From Caloramator sp. mosi_1 (GTDB taxonomy: Bacteria; Bacillota; Clostridia; Clostridiales; Caloramatoraceae): a stretch of DNA of 64,000 bases. A program made the translations under genes and the position numbers. The notes beneath the pieces were generated by a model, which worked only from the letters and a program-made list of their open reading frames with translations, did not search any database and was not told the DNA's origin. This document shows positions 40,439 to 52,729 of this stretch, piece after piece; within the stretch, counting starts at the first letter, position 1; each line of letters starts with the position of its first letter. The DNA is taken from contig NZ_CP117677.1 of NCBI RefSeq assembly GCF_028622835.1, positions 434,001-498,000 of the forward strand. Reading direction: 5' to 3'.

Positions 40439-43400
40439 TTACAACTTATAAACATCATATTCAGCTTTATCCTCCATAACCTCAACAATAGCCCTTAGAG
40501 TATCTATTGATGTTACAACTTTGATATTTCTCTCTGCAGCAGCTCTCCTTATTTTAAAACCTTCTCTTTCTAAATCATTACCCTTTGTTGGTGTATTTAC
40601 AACCAAATCTATATCTGCTTTTTTAATAAATTCTACTGCATCATCTTCTACAAACCCTACATCAATTTCCTCCTTAATCAATACCTCCTTAGTTCCTCCT
40701 GTTGCATATATAGTGCACCCTAATCTCTTTAACCTTTTTGCTAACTTTACAAACTCACACTTATCGTAATCATTTACTGCTGCAAATATGCTTTTTATCT
40801 TCTTTATATTTAGGCCTTTTGCTAAAAATCCCTTTAAAAGTGCCTCATTTAAACTTTTACCAATCCCTAAGACTTCACCTGTTGACTTCATTTCAGGTCC
40901 TAATGCAACCTCAACATTTTTTATTTTTTCTGTGGAAAACACAGGAACCTTTACTGCTATTATTTCAGGTTCTTTATATACATCAACTCCATATCCTATA
41001 TTTTTTAATTTTTCACCAAGCATAACTCGTGTTGCTACCTCAACAACAGGTACACCCGTTACTTTACTTATAAAGGGAACAGTTCTTGACGCCCTTGGAT
41101 TTACTTCTATAACATATAGTTCATCTTTATATTCTATAAACTGTATATTAAGCATTCCCCATATTTTAATTGATTTAGCAATTTTTTTAGTGTATTCTAA
41201 CACCTTATCTTTTATAATTTTTGATACATTCTGCGTAGGATATATTGTTATACTATCACCTGAATGAATTCCTGCACTCTCTAAATGTTCCATAATGCCT
41301 GGGATTAAAACATCTTCCCCATCTGAAATTGCATCAACCTCAATTTCCCTACCACACAAATACTTATCAATTAACACTGGATTTTTTCTATCCCTTTCAA
41401 AGGCATATTTTAAATAATATTTAAGCTCCTTTTCATTCCTTGTTATTTCCATACCCTGTCCACCAAGTACGTAGGAAGGTCTAACCAGCACTGGAAAACC
41501 TATATTTTTCGCTTCTTTAACTCCCTCTTCTACAGACCATACTGCTCTTCCCCTTGGTCTTTTTATATTTAAACCTTCAAGAAGTCCATCAAACTTTTCC
41601 CTATCCTCTGCTAAATCTATCTGCTGTGACGTTGTTCCAAGTATTTTGATACCTTTTTTATCTATGTATTTAGCAAGCTTTATTGCAGTTTGACCACCAA
41701 ACTGCAGAATTACACCATAGGGTTTCTCCTTTTCTATGATATTTAAAACATCCTCTTCTGTAAGCGGTTCAAAGTACAATTTATCCGATATATTAAAATC
41801 TGTACTTACTGTTTCAGGATTGTTGTTTATTATTATGGTTTCAAAGCCAAGTCTTTTAAGAGCTAATATGCAGTGTACCGAAGAATAATCAAACTCTATG
41901 CCCTGTCCTATTCTAATTGGTCCAGAACCTATTACTACAACCTTTTTGTTATCGGTTACTACAACTTCATCATACTCCTCATAGGTTGAGTAATAGTATG
42001 GAGTTTCTGCATTAAACTCACCTGCACAGGTATCAACCATTTTATATGTTGGATTTATATTCCATTCTCTTCTTAACCTTTTTATCTCTTCAACGTCAAC
42101 ATTTAAAAACTCAGCTATAGCTCTATCTGAAAAGCCAAATTTCTTATATTCCTTAAGCTTTTCTCTACTTAAATTCTTAAGACTTGATTTCTTTAGTTCC
42201 TCTTCCTTCTCTACTATATTTTTATTTTATTAATAAAGTACTTGTCTATTTTTGATATACTTGAAATTTTCTCAACTTCAATCCCTCTTCTTAAAAGTTC
42301 TGCTATTATGAACAATCCCTCATCATCTGGTTGTTTCAATCTTTCTATCAACTCATTTGATTGTATATTTTTAAATTTATTAATATTTAAAGAGTAGGTA
42401 CCTATTTCAAGAGAGCGAACTCCCTTTAATAGTGCCTCTTCAAAGTTTCTGCCAATTGCCATAATTTCTCCTGTTGCCATCATCTTTGTTCCAAGCCTTT
42501 TTCAGCCTTAACAAATTTGTCAAAGGGCCACTTAGGTATCTTAACAACAACATAATCTAAACTTGGTTCAAAGCAAGCAAAGGTCTTCTTTGTTATTTCA
42601 TTTTTATTTCATCAAGGCTGTAACCTAATGCAATCTTTGTTGCTACCCTTGCTATAGGATATCCTGTTGCCTTTGAAGCAAGGGCAGAAGAACGGGACAC
42701 CCTTGGATTTATTTCAATTACTGCATATTGAAAAGAATCTGGATTTAATGCAAACTGGACGTTACATCCTCCCTCTATTCCAACTGCATTTATTATATCT
42801 ATTGCTGCACTTCGTAACATCTGATATTCCTTATCTGATAAGGTTTGACTTGGTGCAACCACTATACTGTCACCTGTGTGCACTCCAACAGGGTCAATAT
42901 TTTCCATATTGCATACGGTGATGCAATTTCCTTGACTGTCGCGTATAACTTCATATTCTATTTCCTTCCATCCCTTTACACTCTTTTCAAGAAGAACTTG
43001 TCCTATTGAACTTAATTTTAATCCTGTTTCTAAGATGGCCCTAAGCTCCTTTTCATCCTCTGCTATTCCTCCACCTGTACCTCCTAATGTATAGGCTGGC
43101 CTTACTATAACAGGATAGCCTATTTTCTCTGCAAACCTTAGTCCACTATCTAAATCTGTAACTATTTCACTTTCAATTACTGGTTGATTTATTTGCTTCA
43201 TCAAATGCCTAAATAGTTCCCTATCCTCTCCACGTTTTATTGCCTCAATTTTGGTTCCTATAACATTTACGTTGTATTTTTGTAGTATACCCTTTTCATA
43301 AAGTTCAACTGCTAAATTAAGTCCCGTTTGTCCACCCATTCCTGCAAGAAGTGAGTCTGGCCTCTCCTTTTCTATTATTCTCTCTAACACATCTAAAGTT

Positions 43401-43606
43401 AAAGGTTCTATATAAATTTTATCTGCAACCTCTTTATCTGTCATAATCGTAGCAGGATTTGAATTTACCAAAACAACCTCTATTCCCTCTTCTTTTATTG
43501 CCATACAGGCCTGTGTCCCTGAATAATCAAACTCCGCTGCTTGTCCTATAACTATTGGTCCAGAACCTATCACAAGTACCTTTTGTATCTTACTATTAAG
43601 TGGCAT
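40439..43606 (-). CDS. carB: Carbamoyl-phosphate synthase large subunit
   Basis: About 1,060 residues; makes carbamoyl phosphate for pyrimidines and arginine. First half: [68 protein letters not shown]. Second half repeats it: [62 protein letters not shown], followed by an MGS-like allosteric domain ([14 protein letters not shown]). Breaks near 42595, 42490 and 42215-42220. It starts 10 nt after carA. Confidence 0.95.
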
Positions 43607-43616
43607 ACTATCCCTC

Positions 43617-44662
43617 CTATAATGCTAATTTTATAAATTCATCGAATATATAGTCGCTGTCTTTAGGACCAGGACAGGCCTCTGGATGAAATTGAACTGA
43701 ATAAATAGGAAGCTTTTTATGTCTCATTCCCTCAACTGTTCCATCGTTTAAACTTATATGGGTTACCTCCATATCCTTAGGTAAAACATCAACGTAATAT
43801 CCGTGATTTTGAGAGGTGATATATATTTTGTTTTTTATTAAATCTTTAACAGGATGGTTGCATCCTCTGTGTCCATACTTTAACTTTTTAGTTTTACCTC
43901 CAAGACTTAAGGCTATTAACTGATGCCCTAAGCATATACCAGCTATAGGCTTTTTACCTATTAATTCTTTTATATTTTCCACTATACCTTTTAAATCCTC
44001 TGGGTCTCCTGGGCCATTTGATAAAAACACCAAATCAGGATTTACCTCTAAAATTTCCTTGTATGATGCTACTGCAGGAAAAACACTTAGTCTGCACCCT
44101 CTTTTATAAAGCTTGTTATTATGTTTTGTTTTATTCCAAAATCATATATTGCAATATGCTTTCCTCTACCTTCTATATGGTATTTTTCCTTTGTACTTAC
44201 CTTAAATACTGCATCTTTGTTTGAGAAGTTTTGCATAATTTCCAAAGCCCTATCAAAACTAATATCTTCAAGTGATATAACACCCTTCATTGTACCTGTA
44301 TCTCTAAGTATTTTAGTAAGTGCTCTTGTATCTATTCCCTCAATTCCTATAATTTTATTTTCCTTAAAATATTCATCTAAATTCATTTTGCATCTAAAGT
44401 TGCTTGGGAAAGAGCATTTTTCCTTTACGATAAATCCCTTAACTTTAGGTGATTTAGATTCTACATCCTCAAAGTTTATTCCGTAATTTCCTATTAAAGG
44501 ATAGGTCATTACAACTATTTGTCCATAGTAGGAAGGGTCTGTTAAAACCTCCTGATAACCTGTCATACCAGTGTTAAATACTACTTCACCTACTGCTTCC
44601 TTTTGATATCCAAATGCTCTTCCTGTAAACTCTATTCCATTTTCAAGTATTAGCTTTGCCAT
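43617..44662 (-). CDS. carA: Carbamoyl-phosphate synthase small subunit
   Basis: Glutaminase subunit, about 350 residues. [41 protein letters not shown], then the glutaminase domain [44 protein letters not shown] (nucleophile Cys), [14 protein letters not shown] (His). Two in-frame Met codons are adjacent; ATG 44662 starts the usual MAKL sequence, with GAAGGAGGG upstream. A break at about 44085-44090. Expression is controlled by the PyrR-type leader upstream. Confidence 0.94.
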
Positions 44663-44704
44663 CATATTTTCCCTCCTTCGAATTTATAGAGGCTAAATTA
44701 CATA

Positions 44705-44753
44705 GAATAAAAGGACACTCAAGAGATTATAAACACTAATCCCTTAAGTGTCC
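44705..44753 (-). terminator. Attenuator terminator in the carA leader
   Basis: GGACACT-taAGGGATTA pairs with TAATCTCTtgAGTGTCC (44713-44753), followed on the minus strand by TTTTATT. It lies before carA and downstream of the PyrR-binding hairpin, as in pyr-operon attenuation. Confidence 0.87.
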
Positions 44754-44824
44754 ATTATGTTTTATAAAAATATGTAAGCAAAGCTGAAATTTTAGTTAAA
44801 TTACAAAGAATCCTCATATTCACC

Positions 44825-44865
44825 ATACTCCTTTCTGGCCTCACGGGACCAATTTAAAGTGTATT
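44825..44865 (-). promoter_or_regulatory. PyrR-binding anti-antiterminator element upstream of carA
   Basis: The leader RNA reads GGUCCCGUGAGGCCAGAAAGGAG. The UCCCGUGAGGCC part (44837-44848) fits the PyrR loop consensus (UCCnGnGAGGYU) found in pyr leaders of Firmicutes. UMP-bound PyrR would stabilise it and so promote termination at 44705-44753. The same element accounts for most of the 400-bp carA-pulA gap. Confidence 0.8.
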
Positions 44866-45065
44866 TTTTAAAATTTTAATCGATATTAAACTTAGTGTCA
44901 ATTCATAAATAATTATTTTATATTTTAAAATTTTTCTGAAATTTATTTTTCTAAAACATATAAAACATTAATATTTATATATTGAGAATCTTAAATGCAA
45001 AAGAAGGAAAAATGAAATTTATGTCGAATAACTTCATTGAATACTATTTTAGAAGGGGAATCTTG

Positions 45066-48000
45066 ATGACAAAAAGAAGACACTTGCAGTCTTTACTTTG
45101 GTGGTTTTTCTTCTGATTAACCTGTTTTATATTTTCCCACCAAAGCAAACGTTTGCTCAAGGCAAAACTAAGCTAATCATCCACTATGCAAAGGATCCAA
45201 ATACCGACAAGGACTGGAACCTTTGGATCTGGCCTGCAGGTAAAGAAGGTAAAAAATATGAATTTACTAAGAAGGACGCTTTTGGTCCCTATGCAGTAAT
45301 TGAATTTGACGAAAGCTACGACAAGGTTGGATTTATAGTAAGAACTGATGATTGGGAAAAGGATGTTGCAGAGGATAGGTTTATTGATAAATTCAAGGAT
45401 GGTGTAGCTGAAATTTGGCTACTTCCTGGAGATCCTGAAATTTATTATACAAAGCCAAGCAAAACAGCCTCAACACCAACAAAGCTAAAAGAACAAACAA
45501 AGGTTACTGTTCACTACTATAGATATGATGGAAAATATGATGGATGGAACCTTTGGATTTGGCCTTTGGGAAACAAGGAAAGGGATATAATTTCACAGGT
45601 AAGGACAACTTTGGAGTTGTTGGAACCTTTATTATCGATGACACCTTAGGTGTTGAAAAATTGGGAATTATAACAAGGAGAAGCGAAGGCGGTAATGACT
45701 GGGCTGAAAAGGAATTTGGTGATAGATTTATAACTAAATTCAAAGAGGACGGTTCTGCTGAAATATGGTTAATGCAAGGAGATGAGAGAATTCACTATTC
45801 TATGGATACACTTGATTTAACTCCAAAATTAGTTTCTGCTTCTATAGATGGTATAAGCACAATAAATGTTGAGGTAAACTTCCCTTTGAAATTACAGAAA
45901 ATATTAAGGATAATTTAACTGTTAAGGATAATTCAACAACATATACAATAAAGGAAGTTAAAATTGATGAATCAACAAAGGTTGATAATAAAGCAAGACG
46001 ACTAAGCATAATACTAAATGAAAAAATTGCACTTGATAGGACAATAACAGTAGAATTTAAAGGCTATGGAACAAAAACTGCAATCTTTGGACAAATATTT
46101 AGCTCAAAGGAATTTGATGAGCTATACTTCTACTCTGGAAATGACCTTGGTGCTAACTACTCAAAGGAAAAAACAATCTTTAAGGTATGGGCTCCAACAG
46201 CAAGTGAAGCAAAGCTTGTTATCTACTCAAAGTGGGATGATAAACAGGGGAATGAGCTTGTAATGAAAAGGGAGGATAAGGGCGTATGGTCCTACACCCT
46301 TGACGGAGACCAACACGGAACAATCTATACCTATAAGGTTAAAATAGGCGACAACTGGAACGAAGCTGTTGACCCTTATGCAAAGACTGTTACAGTAAAT
46401 GGGGACAAAGGAGTTGTAGTTGATTTATCAAGAACTAATCCTGAAAAGTGGAACCCTAAGTCTAAGCCTCAATTTAAAAATCCTGTAGATGCTGTAATCT
46501 ATGAACTTCATATAAGAGATTTATCAGTTCATCCAAACAGCGGAATTAAAAATAAAGGTAAATTTTTAGGATTAGCAGAAACAGGAACAAAAACAAATAA
46601 TGGAACACCTACTGGGCTTGACTATATTAAAAGCTTAGGGGTAACCCATATTGAGTTACTTCCTATGTATGATTTTGCATCAATAGATGAAACTTCAACA
46701 AAACCTCAATTTAATTGGGGATATGATCCTAAAAACTATAATGCACCTGAAGGAAGCTACTCAACCGATGCATACAATCCTATGTCGAGAGTTTCTGAGC
46801 TTAAAACTATGGTTCAAACATTACACGATAATGATTTAAGAGTTATTATGGACGTTGTATACAATCATATGTATAGTGCTGAAGCATCCAACTTTGAAAA
46901 GCTTGTTCCTGGATATTTCTTCAGAAAGGATGCATCTGGAAAACTCACTAATGGTTCTGGTTGTGGAAATGACGTTGCATCAGAAAGAAGTATGGCACGA
47001 AAATTTATAGTTGAATCTGTTGTATATTGGGCAAAGGAATATAACATAGATGGATTTAGATTTGACTTGATGGGACTTTTAGATGTAGAAACTATGAATA
47101 CAATAAGAGCAGAACTTGATAAAATTGACCCATCAATACTGATAATAGGAGAAGGTTGGAACCTTTCTACTGCTTTAGATGATAGTTTAAAGGCAAACCA
47201 AAAGAACGCTACAAAGATGCCAAGAATAGCACATTTTAACGACACTATAAGAGATGGCATAAAAGGAAGCGTATTTAATCATAATGAACCTGGATTTGTA
47301 AATGGAAGTACAGCGTCACAGTTTAAGGTTATGTCTGGTATTGTAGGTGGTATCAACTATTCAAGCGGAATAACTACCTGGGGAAATATAGAACCAAATC
47401 AATCTGTTGTTTATTGTGAAGCCCACGATAATAACACACTATATGACAAACTAAAGTTTACAAATCCTAATGCAACAGAAGATGAAATAAAGGCTATGCA
47501 TAAGCTTGCAGGAGCTATTGTTCTAACATCACAGGGAATTCCATTCCTACACGCAGGGCAAGAATTTATGAGAACAAAGCAAGGAAATGACAACAGCTAT
47601 AATGCAAGCGATGAAATAAATAGACTCGATTGGGATAGAAAAGATAAAAATATAGACGTTGTTGAATACTACAAAGGATTAATAGAACTTAGAAAAAATC
47701 ATCCAGCCTTTAGAATGCCAACTGCTGAAATGATCAAAAACATCTTACATTCTTAGATACACCTACAAATGTTATTGCATATACTCTAAAGGATAATGCT
47801 AACGGAGATAAATGGAAAAATATTGTTGTAGCCTTCAATGGAACAAATAAAGAGCAAAAATTACTCTTCCAAGCTGTGGAAGATACAACGTTGTTGTAAA
47901 TGGACAAAAAGCTGGTATTAAAACTCTTGAAACTGTAAGCGGTGGAACTCTTACTCTTCCACCAAAGACTGCTTATGTTTTATATGAACAAACAACAAAC

Positions 48001-48087
48001 TATGCATTAATTTCAGCAATAGTAATTCTTGTTGGAATGTTGGGATTTGTTGGATACAATATGTATAGTAAGCTTAATAAGAAGTGA
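45066..48087 (+). CDS. pulA: Type I pullulanase with CBM41 modules and C-terminal membrane anchor
   Basis: About 1,010 residues; debranches alpha-1,6 links in pullulan and starch. The repaired N-terminus is a signal peptide (LAVFTLVVFLLINLFYIFPP). Two pullulanase-associated starch-binding modules follow (DKDWNLWIWPAGKEG; YDGWNLWIWPLGNK), then CBM48 and GH13: type I signature FNWGYDPKNYNAPEGSYS, DVVYNHMY, DGFRFDLMG, IIGEGWN, YCEAHDNNTLYDK. The C-terminus ends in a membrane helix and LNKK tail. An in-frame ATG at 45012 would add 18 residues; 45066 has the better RBS (AAGGGG). Breaks near 45080, 45585, 45885, 46120-46260 and 47745. Confidence 0.92.
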
Positions 48088-48096
48088 TAACAGCTA

Positions 48097-48120
48097 AGAG
48101 CCCTATTTTTATAGGGCTCT
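48097..48120. terminator. Bidirectional intrinsic terminator
   Basis: Hairpin GAGCCCTAT-tttt-ATAGGGCTC with A-run 5' and T-run 3' sits between the convergent pulA and TtcA-like genes. Confidence 0.9.
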
Positions 48121-48121
48121 T

Positions 48122-48991
48122 TTATTCTTCGTAAAAATCTAAAAATGAATACTCCTTATCCCCCTGTTTCCAACCTAATATACAATCCATATTAACATTT
48201 TTAGAAGCATTGAAGATTGACTTATCTACATCATTAAACTTTTTCTTTAACTCCTTTATAAGCTCCTTAATTTCATACCTCTTGTTGGCAATCTTTTCTG
48301 CTGCAACCATACAAGCACAATTTATAGGCCATATTCCATTAGCCTTTGTAAACTGTTCTATGTGTCTCTCCTCTATATAATACATTGGGCGAATTAGCTC
48401 TATACCCTCAAAATTTGTAGCCTTTAACTTTGGCATCATTGTTTTAAAATTTCCTGAATATAGTACATTTAGCATTATAGTTTCAATAACATCATTAAAG
48501 TGGTGACCTAAGGCAAGCTTGTTGCATCCAAGTTCCTTTGCCTTAGAATATAGGGCACCTCTTCTCATTCTTGCACACATATAGCAGGGATAGTCCTTTG
48601 CAATTCTATCTGCCACCTCAAAGATACCAGAATCAAAAATTTTTATTGGTATGTTTAGATAGTTGCAGTTGTCTATAAGTAATGCTCTTATACTTTCGTG
48701 ATATCCTGGGTCCATTGCTATAAACTCAAGTTCAAAATTTATTTTTCCGTGTCTTTTAAGTTCTTGGAAGAGTTTTGCCATAAGCATACTATCTTTTCCA
48801 CCAGATACTGCAACAGCAACCTTATCCCCATCTTCAACAAGTTTAAACTCATCAATAGCCTTAACAAATTTAGTCCAGAGCTTATTTCTATAGGTTTTTA
48901 TTATACTTCTTTCTATATCCTTTAAAGGTTTTCTCTCACTAAAGGGTACTAATATTGGACAACCTGTTCCTGCAAGTTTATTTTCGCTCAT
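48122..48991 (-). CDS. TtcA-family PP-loop ATPase (tRNA 2-thiocytidine synthetase-like)
   Basis: Intact 289 residues. The PP-loop VAVAVSGGKDSMLMAKLFQEL (about residues 58-78) activates the tRNA base by adenylation. Cys pairs CYMCARMRRG and CACM would hold an iron-sulfur cluster as in TtcA. LGHHFNDVIETIMLN and IRPMYYIEE complete the family pattern. Clostridial proteins of this group are annotated as 2-thiocytidine biosynthesis enzymes; the exact target is not shown. It is alone on its strand, convergent with pulA. Confidence 0.85.
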   Translation of the reverse strand: MSENKLAGTGCPILVPFSERKPLKDIERSIIKTYRNKLWTKFVKAIDEFKLVEDGDKVAVAVSGGKDSMLMAKLFQELKRHGKINFELEFIAMDPGYHESIRALLIDNCNYLNIPIKIFDSGIFEVADRIAKDYPCYMCARMRRGALYSKAKELGCNKLALGHHFNDVIETIMLNVLYSGNFKTMMPKLKATNFEGIELIRPMYYIEERHIEQFTKANGIWPINCACMVAAEKIANKRYEIKELIKELKKKFNDVDKSIFNASKNVNMDCILGWKQGDKEYSFLDFYEE

Positions 48992-49105
48992 TCTACTCCT
49001 CCTTCTGAATAATATCGAATTTTATTATAATTCACATACAGTTAATTATACAACATATATTCAAATTAAACTTCGTTATTTTTTTAACTTTTTTATCAAA
49101 AGGTA

Positions 49106-49134
49106 TTGATTTATTTTTAAAACTGTATTACAAT
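49106..49134 (+). promoter_or_regulatory. adhE promoter
   Basis: TTGATT (49106-49111) and TACAAT (49129-49134) are spaced by 17 bp. The expected start of transcription falls at about 49141, inside the first Rex site. Confidence 0.65.
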
Positions 49135-49138
49135 GTAC

Positions 49139-49156
49139 TTGTGAATTAATTAACAA
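49139..49156 (+). promoter_or_regulatory. Rex operator 1 upstream of adhE
   Basis: TTGTGAATTAATTAACAA is an 18-bp palindrome matching the Rex consensus TTGTKAANNNNTTMACAA in both half-sites. Rex leaves the DNA when NADH is high, which would switch on adhE. Confidence 0.85.
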
Positions 49157-49194
49157 TATGTGGGTTAATTTAATTCACTTTTTATTGAATAACA

Positions 49195-49212
49195 TTGTTA
49201 ATTTATTAACTA
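49195..49212 (+). promoter_or_regulatory. Rex operator 2 upstream of adhE
   Basis: TTGTTAATTTATTAACTA matches the Rex consensus at all but one of the half-site positions. It is 56 bp downstream of site 1. A third, weaker inverted repeat (GTGGGTTAATTTAATTCAC, about 49160-49178) lies between them. Confidence 0.7.
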
Positions 49213-49288
49213 TTAAGTAAAATCAAACTCCTTTATTATTTTCGACATTTCTTATAATCGTTATTATTTTAACAAGAGAGGTGTTTTT

Positions 49289-51873
49289 ATGGCAGTTACA
49301 AACAGAGAGGAACTACTTCTAAAAATCTCTGAAATAAGAGAAGCTCAAAGAAAATTCTCAACTTACACACAAGAACAAGTTGACGAGATATTTAGACAAG
49401 CTGCAATGGCAGCAAACAATGCAAGAATTTATCTTGCAAAAATGGCTGTTGAAGAAACAGGAATGGGTATTGTAGAGGACAAGGTTATAAAGAACCATTT
49501 TGCTTCAGAATATATCTACAACAAGTACAAGGATGAAAAGACTTGTGGAGTAATTGAAAAGGATGAAGCAATGGGACTTACAAAGATAGCAGAACCAATA
49601 GGAGTGATTGCTGCTATAGTTCCAACAACAAACCCAACTTCAACAGCAATTTTCAAGGCACTACTTGCACTTAAAACAAGAAATGGTATTATATTCTCTC
49701 CTCACCCACGTGCTAAAAAATCAACTATTGAAGCTGCAAGAATAATACTTGATGCTGCTGTTAAAGCTGGTGCACCAAAGAATATAATAGGTTGGATAGA
49801 TGAACCCTCTGTTGAGCTTTCACAGCTTGTAATGGCAGAATCAGACCTAATACTTGCAACTGGTGGCCCTGGAATGGTAAAGGCAGCATATTCTTCAGGT
49901 AAACCTGCAATAGGGGTTGGTGCTGGTAACACTCCTGCTATAATAGATGAAACTGCACACATTAAAATGGCTGTAAACTCAATACTTCTTTCAAAGAGCT
50001 TTGACAACGGTGTTATCTGTGCATCAGAACAATCAGTAATCGTACTTGATGAAGTATATGATGAAGTAAAAAATGAATTTATTGAAAGAGGAGCATATAT
50101 ACTAAAGGGCGAAGAAGTTGACAAGGTTAGAAAGATACTTCTTGTTAACGGTTCAATAAATCCTAATATAGTCGGACAAAGTCCACAAAAGATAGGTGAA
50201 ATGGCAGGAATTAAGGTTCCAGATAGTGCAAGAATAATAATTGCTGAAGTTGAATCTGTTGAAATAGATGAACCTTTCTCATACGAAAAACTATCTCCAG
50301 TTCTTGCTATGTATAGAGCTCAATCCTTTGATGAAGCTTTAAATAAGGCTGTAACACTTGTAAAACACGGTGGATTTGGACATACATCTGTTTTATATAC
50401 AGATACAATAAAGTGCAAAGATAGAGTTGAAAAGTTTAGTATGGCAATGAAGACAGGAAGAACAATAATAAATATGCCTTCTTCACAAGGAGCAATTGGA
50501 GATATATATAACTTTAGACTTGCACCATCACTAACTCTTGGCTGCGGTTCTTGGGGTGGAAACTCTGTTTCAGAAAATGTCGGAGTAAAGCACCTTCTAA
50601 ATATTAAGAACGTAGCTGAGAGGAGAGAAAATATGCTTTGGTTTAGAGTTCCAGAAAAGATTTACTTTAAGTATGGCTGCCTTGCAGAAGCTCTAAAGGA
50701 ATTAAAGGATATGAATAAAAGAGAGCATTTATAGTTACTGACAAGGTACTATTTGATTTAGGATATGCCGAAAAGGTTACAAACGTATTAGAACCACTTG
50801 GAATAGAAACAAGCGTATTCTTTGAAGTTGAACCAGACCCAACACTTGCTTGTGCTAAAAAAGGTGCTGATTTAATGAAGGCCTTCAATCCAGACGTTAT
50901 TATTGCACTTGGTGGCGGTTCACCAATGGACGTTGCAAAAATTATGTGGGTAATGTACGAACATCCAGAAGTTAGATTTGAAGATCTTGCAATGAGATTT
51001 ATGGATATAAGAAAGAGAGTTTATAGATTCCCAGAGCTTGGACAAAAGGCTATGATGGTTGCAATTCCAACATCAGCAGGTACAGGTTCAGAAGTTACTC
51101 CTTTTGCAGTTATAACTGATGAAAAGACTGGAATTAAGTATCCACTTGCTGACTATGAATTAACTCCTGATATGGCAATTGTTGATACAGAACTTATGAT
51201 GAATATGCCAAAGGGCTTAACAGCAGCTTCAGGTATAGATGCCTTAACACACGCAATAGAAGCTTATGTATCAGTTCTTGCTTCAGAATATACAAATGGA
51301 CTTGCTCTTGAAGCAATAAGATTGATATTTAAATATTTACCACTTGCATATAGCGAAGGTCCAACTAATCAAAAGGCAAGAGAAAAGATGGCTCACGCTT
51401 CAACTATGGCTGGTATGGCATTTGCAAATGCTTTCCTTGGTGTATGCCACTCAATGGCACATAAGCTTGGTGCAATGCATCATATACCACACGGTATAGC
51501 AAATGCTCTACTAATAAATGAAGTTATAAGATTTAATGCTGTTGATAATCCAAGAAAACAAGCTGCATTCCCACAATATAAGTATCCAAACGCTAAGTGG
51601 AGATATGCAAGAATCGCAGATTACCTTGGACTTGGCGGAAAGAATGAAGATGAAAAGGTAGAACTATTAATTAAGGCTATAGACGAGCTTAAGGAAAAAT
51701 TAAATATACCAAAGTCAATTAAGGAAGCTGGAGTTTCAGAGAAGAAATTCTATGCAACACTTGATGAAATGGCAGAACAAGCCTTTGATGACCAATGTAC
51801 AGGTGCAAATCCAAGATATCCATTAATAAGTGAAATTAAGCAAATGTATATAAATGCCTTTGAAGGTAGATAA
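49289..51873 (+). CDS. adhE: Bifunctional acetaldehyde/alcohol dehydrogenase
   Basis: About 862 residues; reduces acetyl-CoA to acetaldehyde and ethanol. The N-terminal CoA-acylating aldehyde dehydrogenase has PTTNPTSTAIFKAL, GGPGMVKAAYSSGKPAIGVGAGN and the nucleophile Cys in NGVICASEQ. The C-terminal iron alcohol dehydrogenase has ALGGGSPMDVAKIMW, PTSAGTGSEVTPFAVITD, and the iron motifs GIDALTHAIEAYVS and CHSMAHKLGAMHHIPHG. RBS AAGAGAGGTG. One A is missing near 50715-50719, in the linker between the domains; otherwise complete. Under Rex sites. Confidence 0.96.
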
Positions 51874-51952
51874 TTTGTAAACTTACCATATAGATTGCAT
51901 TAGTATTACCCCATCCTAAGGTTTATCCCCTTGCATTATTTATATACAATTT

Positions 51953-51981
51953 AAGGGAGTAGCAAAATTGCTACTCCCTTT
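51953..51981. terminator. Bidirectional terminator between adhE and treR
   Basis: AAGGGAGTAGC (51953-51963) pairs with GCTACTCCCTT (51970-51980), followed by TTCATTTT on the plus strand and an A/T-rich tract on the minus strand. Confidence 0.85.
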
Positions 51982-52695
51982 TCATTTTAATCTTCTTGCA
52001 AAATCAACAAATTTAAATTTATCTGGTCTATGCCTTGATTCTGTATATTGGAAAAGTGTCATATCATCTAAATAAACATAGTTTTTTACAACAACTACTA
52101 CATCATATCCTTCTAAATCTAAATACTTTTTATCCTCTTCTGTTGCACTTTTTACCACTATCTCCTTTTTAGCAAAGGAAATCTTTAGACCTAACACATT
52201 TTCTATATACTCATATATAGAGTTTTCACATATTTCCCTTGTAAATCCATCAGCTACTTTTTTAAAATAAAATCCTTATCAAGTATTATTCTTTTGTCCT
52301 TTATTTTTCTTGCTCTAACTATCTTCCACACTTCTTCATCTTTATTTATTTGAAGATTTTTTGAAGATACTTGTCTGGCTTTATAACCTCAAGCTCCTCC
52401 ACTATAGTTTGAGCAGAACCACCCATTTTACTCGCAAGTTCCTTAAAGCTAATAAGACCTGAAATTTGAAAGTCAAATTTATTAATATCAAGTACAAAGG
52501 AACCTTTACCCTTTATTTTTGTATATATCCATTTTGTTCAAGATGTAAAAGAGCCTTTCTTACGGTATCCCTTGATACATCATAAATCTTCATAAGTTCG
52601 TTTTCTGAAGGAAGCTTTGTATTTGGTTCATACTCTGCCTTTTCAATCTTTTCTACAATATCATTGTATATTATTAGATATTTACTATTATCCAT
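51982..52695 (-). CDS. treR: Trehalose operon repressor, GntR family
   Basis: GntR-type winged HTH (IYNDIVEKIEKAEYEPNTKLPSENELMKIYDVSRDTVRKALLHLEQNGYIQK) plus UTRA effector domain, about 238 residues. The C-terminus (VYLDDMTLFQYTESRHRPDKFKFVDFARR) is very close to Bacillus TreR; ICENSIYEYIE also matches. The effector is expected to be trehalose-6-phosphate. I place the start at ATG 52695 (GGTGAT upstream). Breaks near 52510, 52370 and 52265. Last gene of the treB-treC-treR operon. Confidence 0.88.
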
Positions 52696-52729
52696 ATACA
52701 TCACCAATGATATTTTAACACGTATTACA

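Noticed and set aside
40788-41267. Open frame of 159 codons on the plus strand
   Set aside because: It is a shadow of carB; no RBS, and the conserved carB frame is certain.
44121-44486. Open frame of 121 codons on the plus strand
   Set aside because: It is antisense to carA, lacks an RBS and has no recognisable domain; carA on the other strand is unambiguous.
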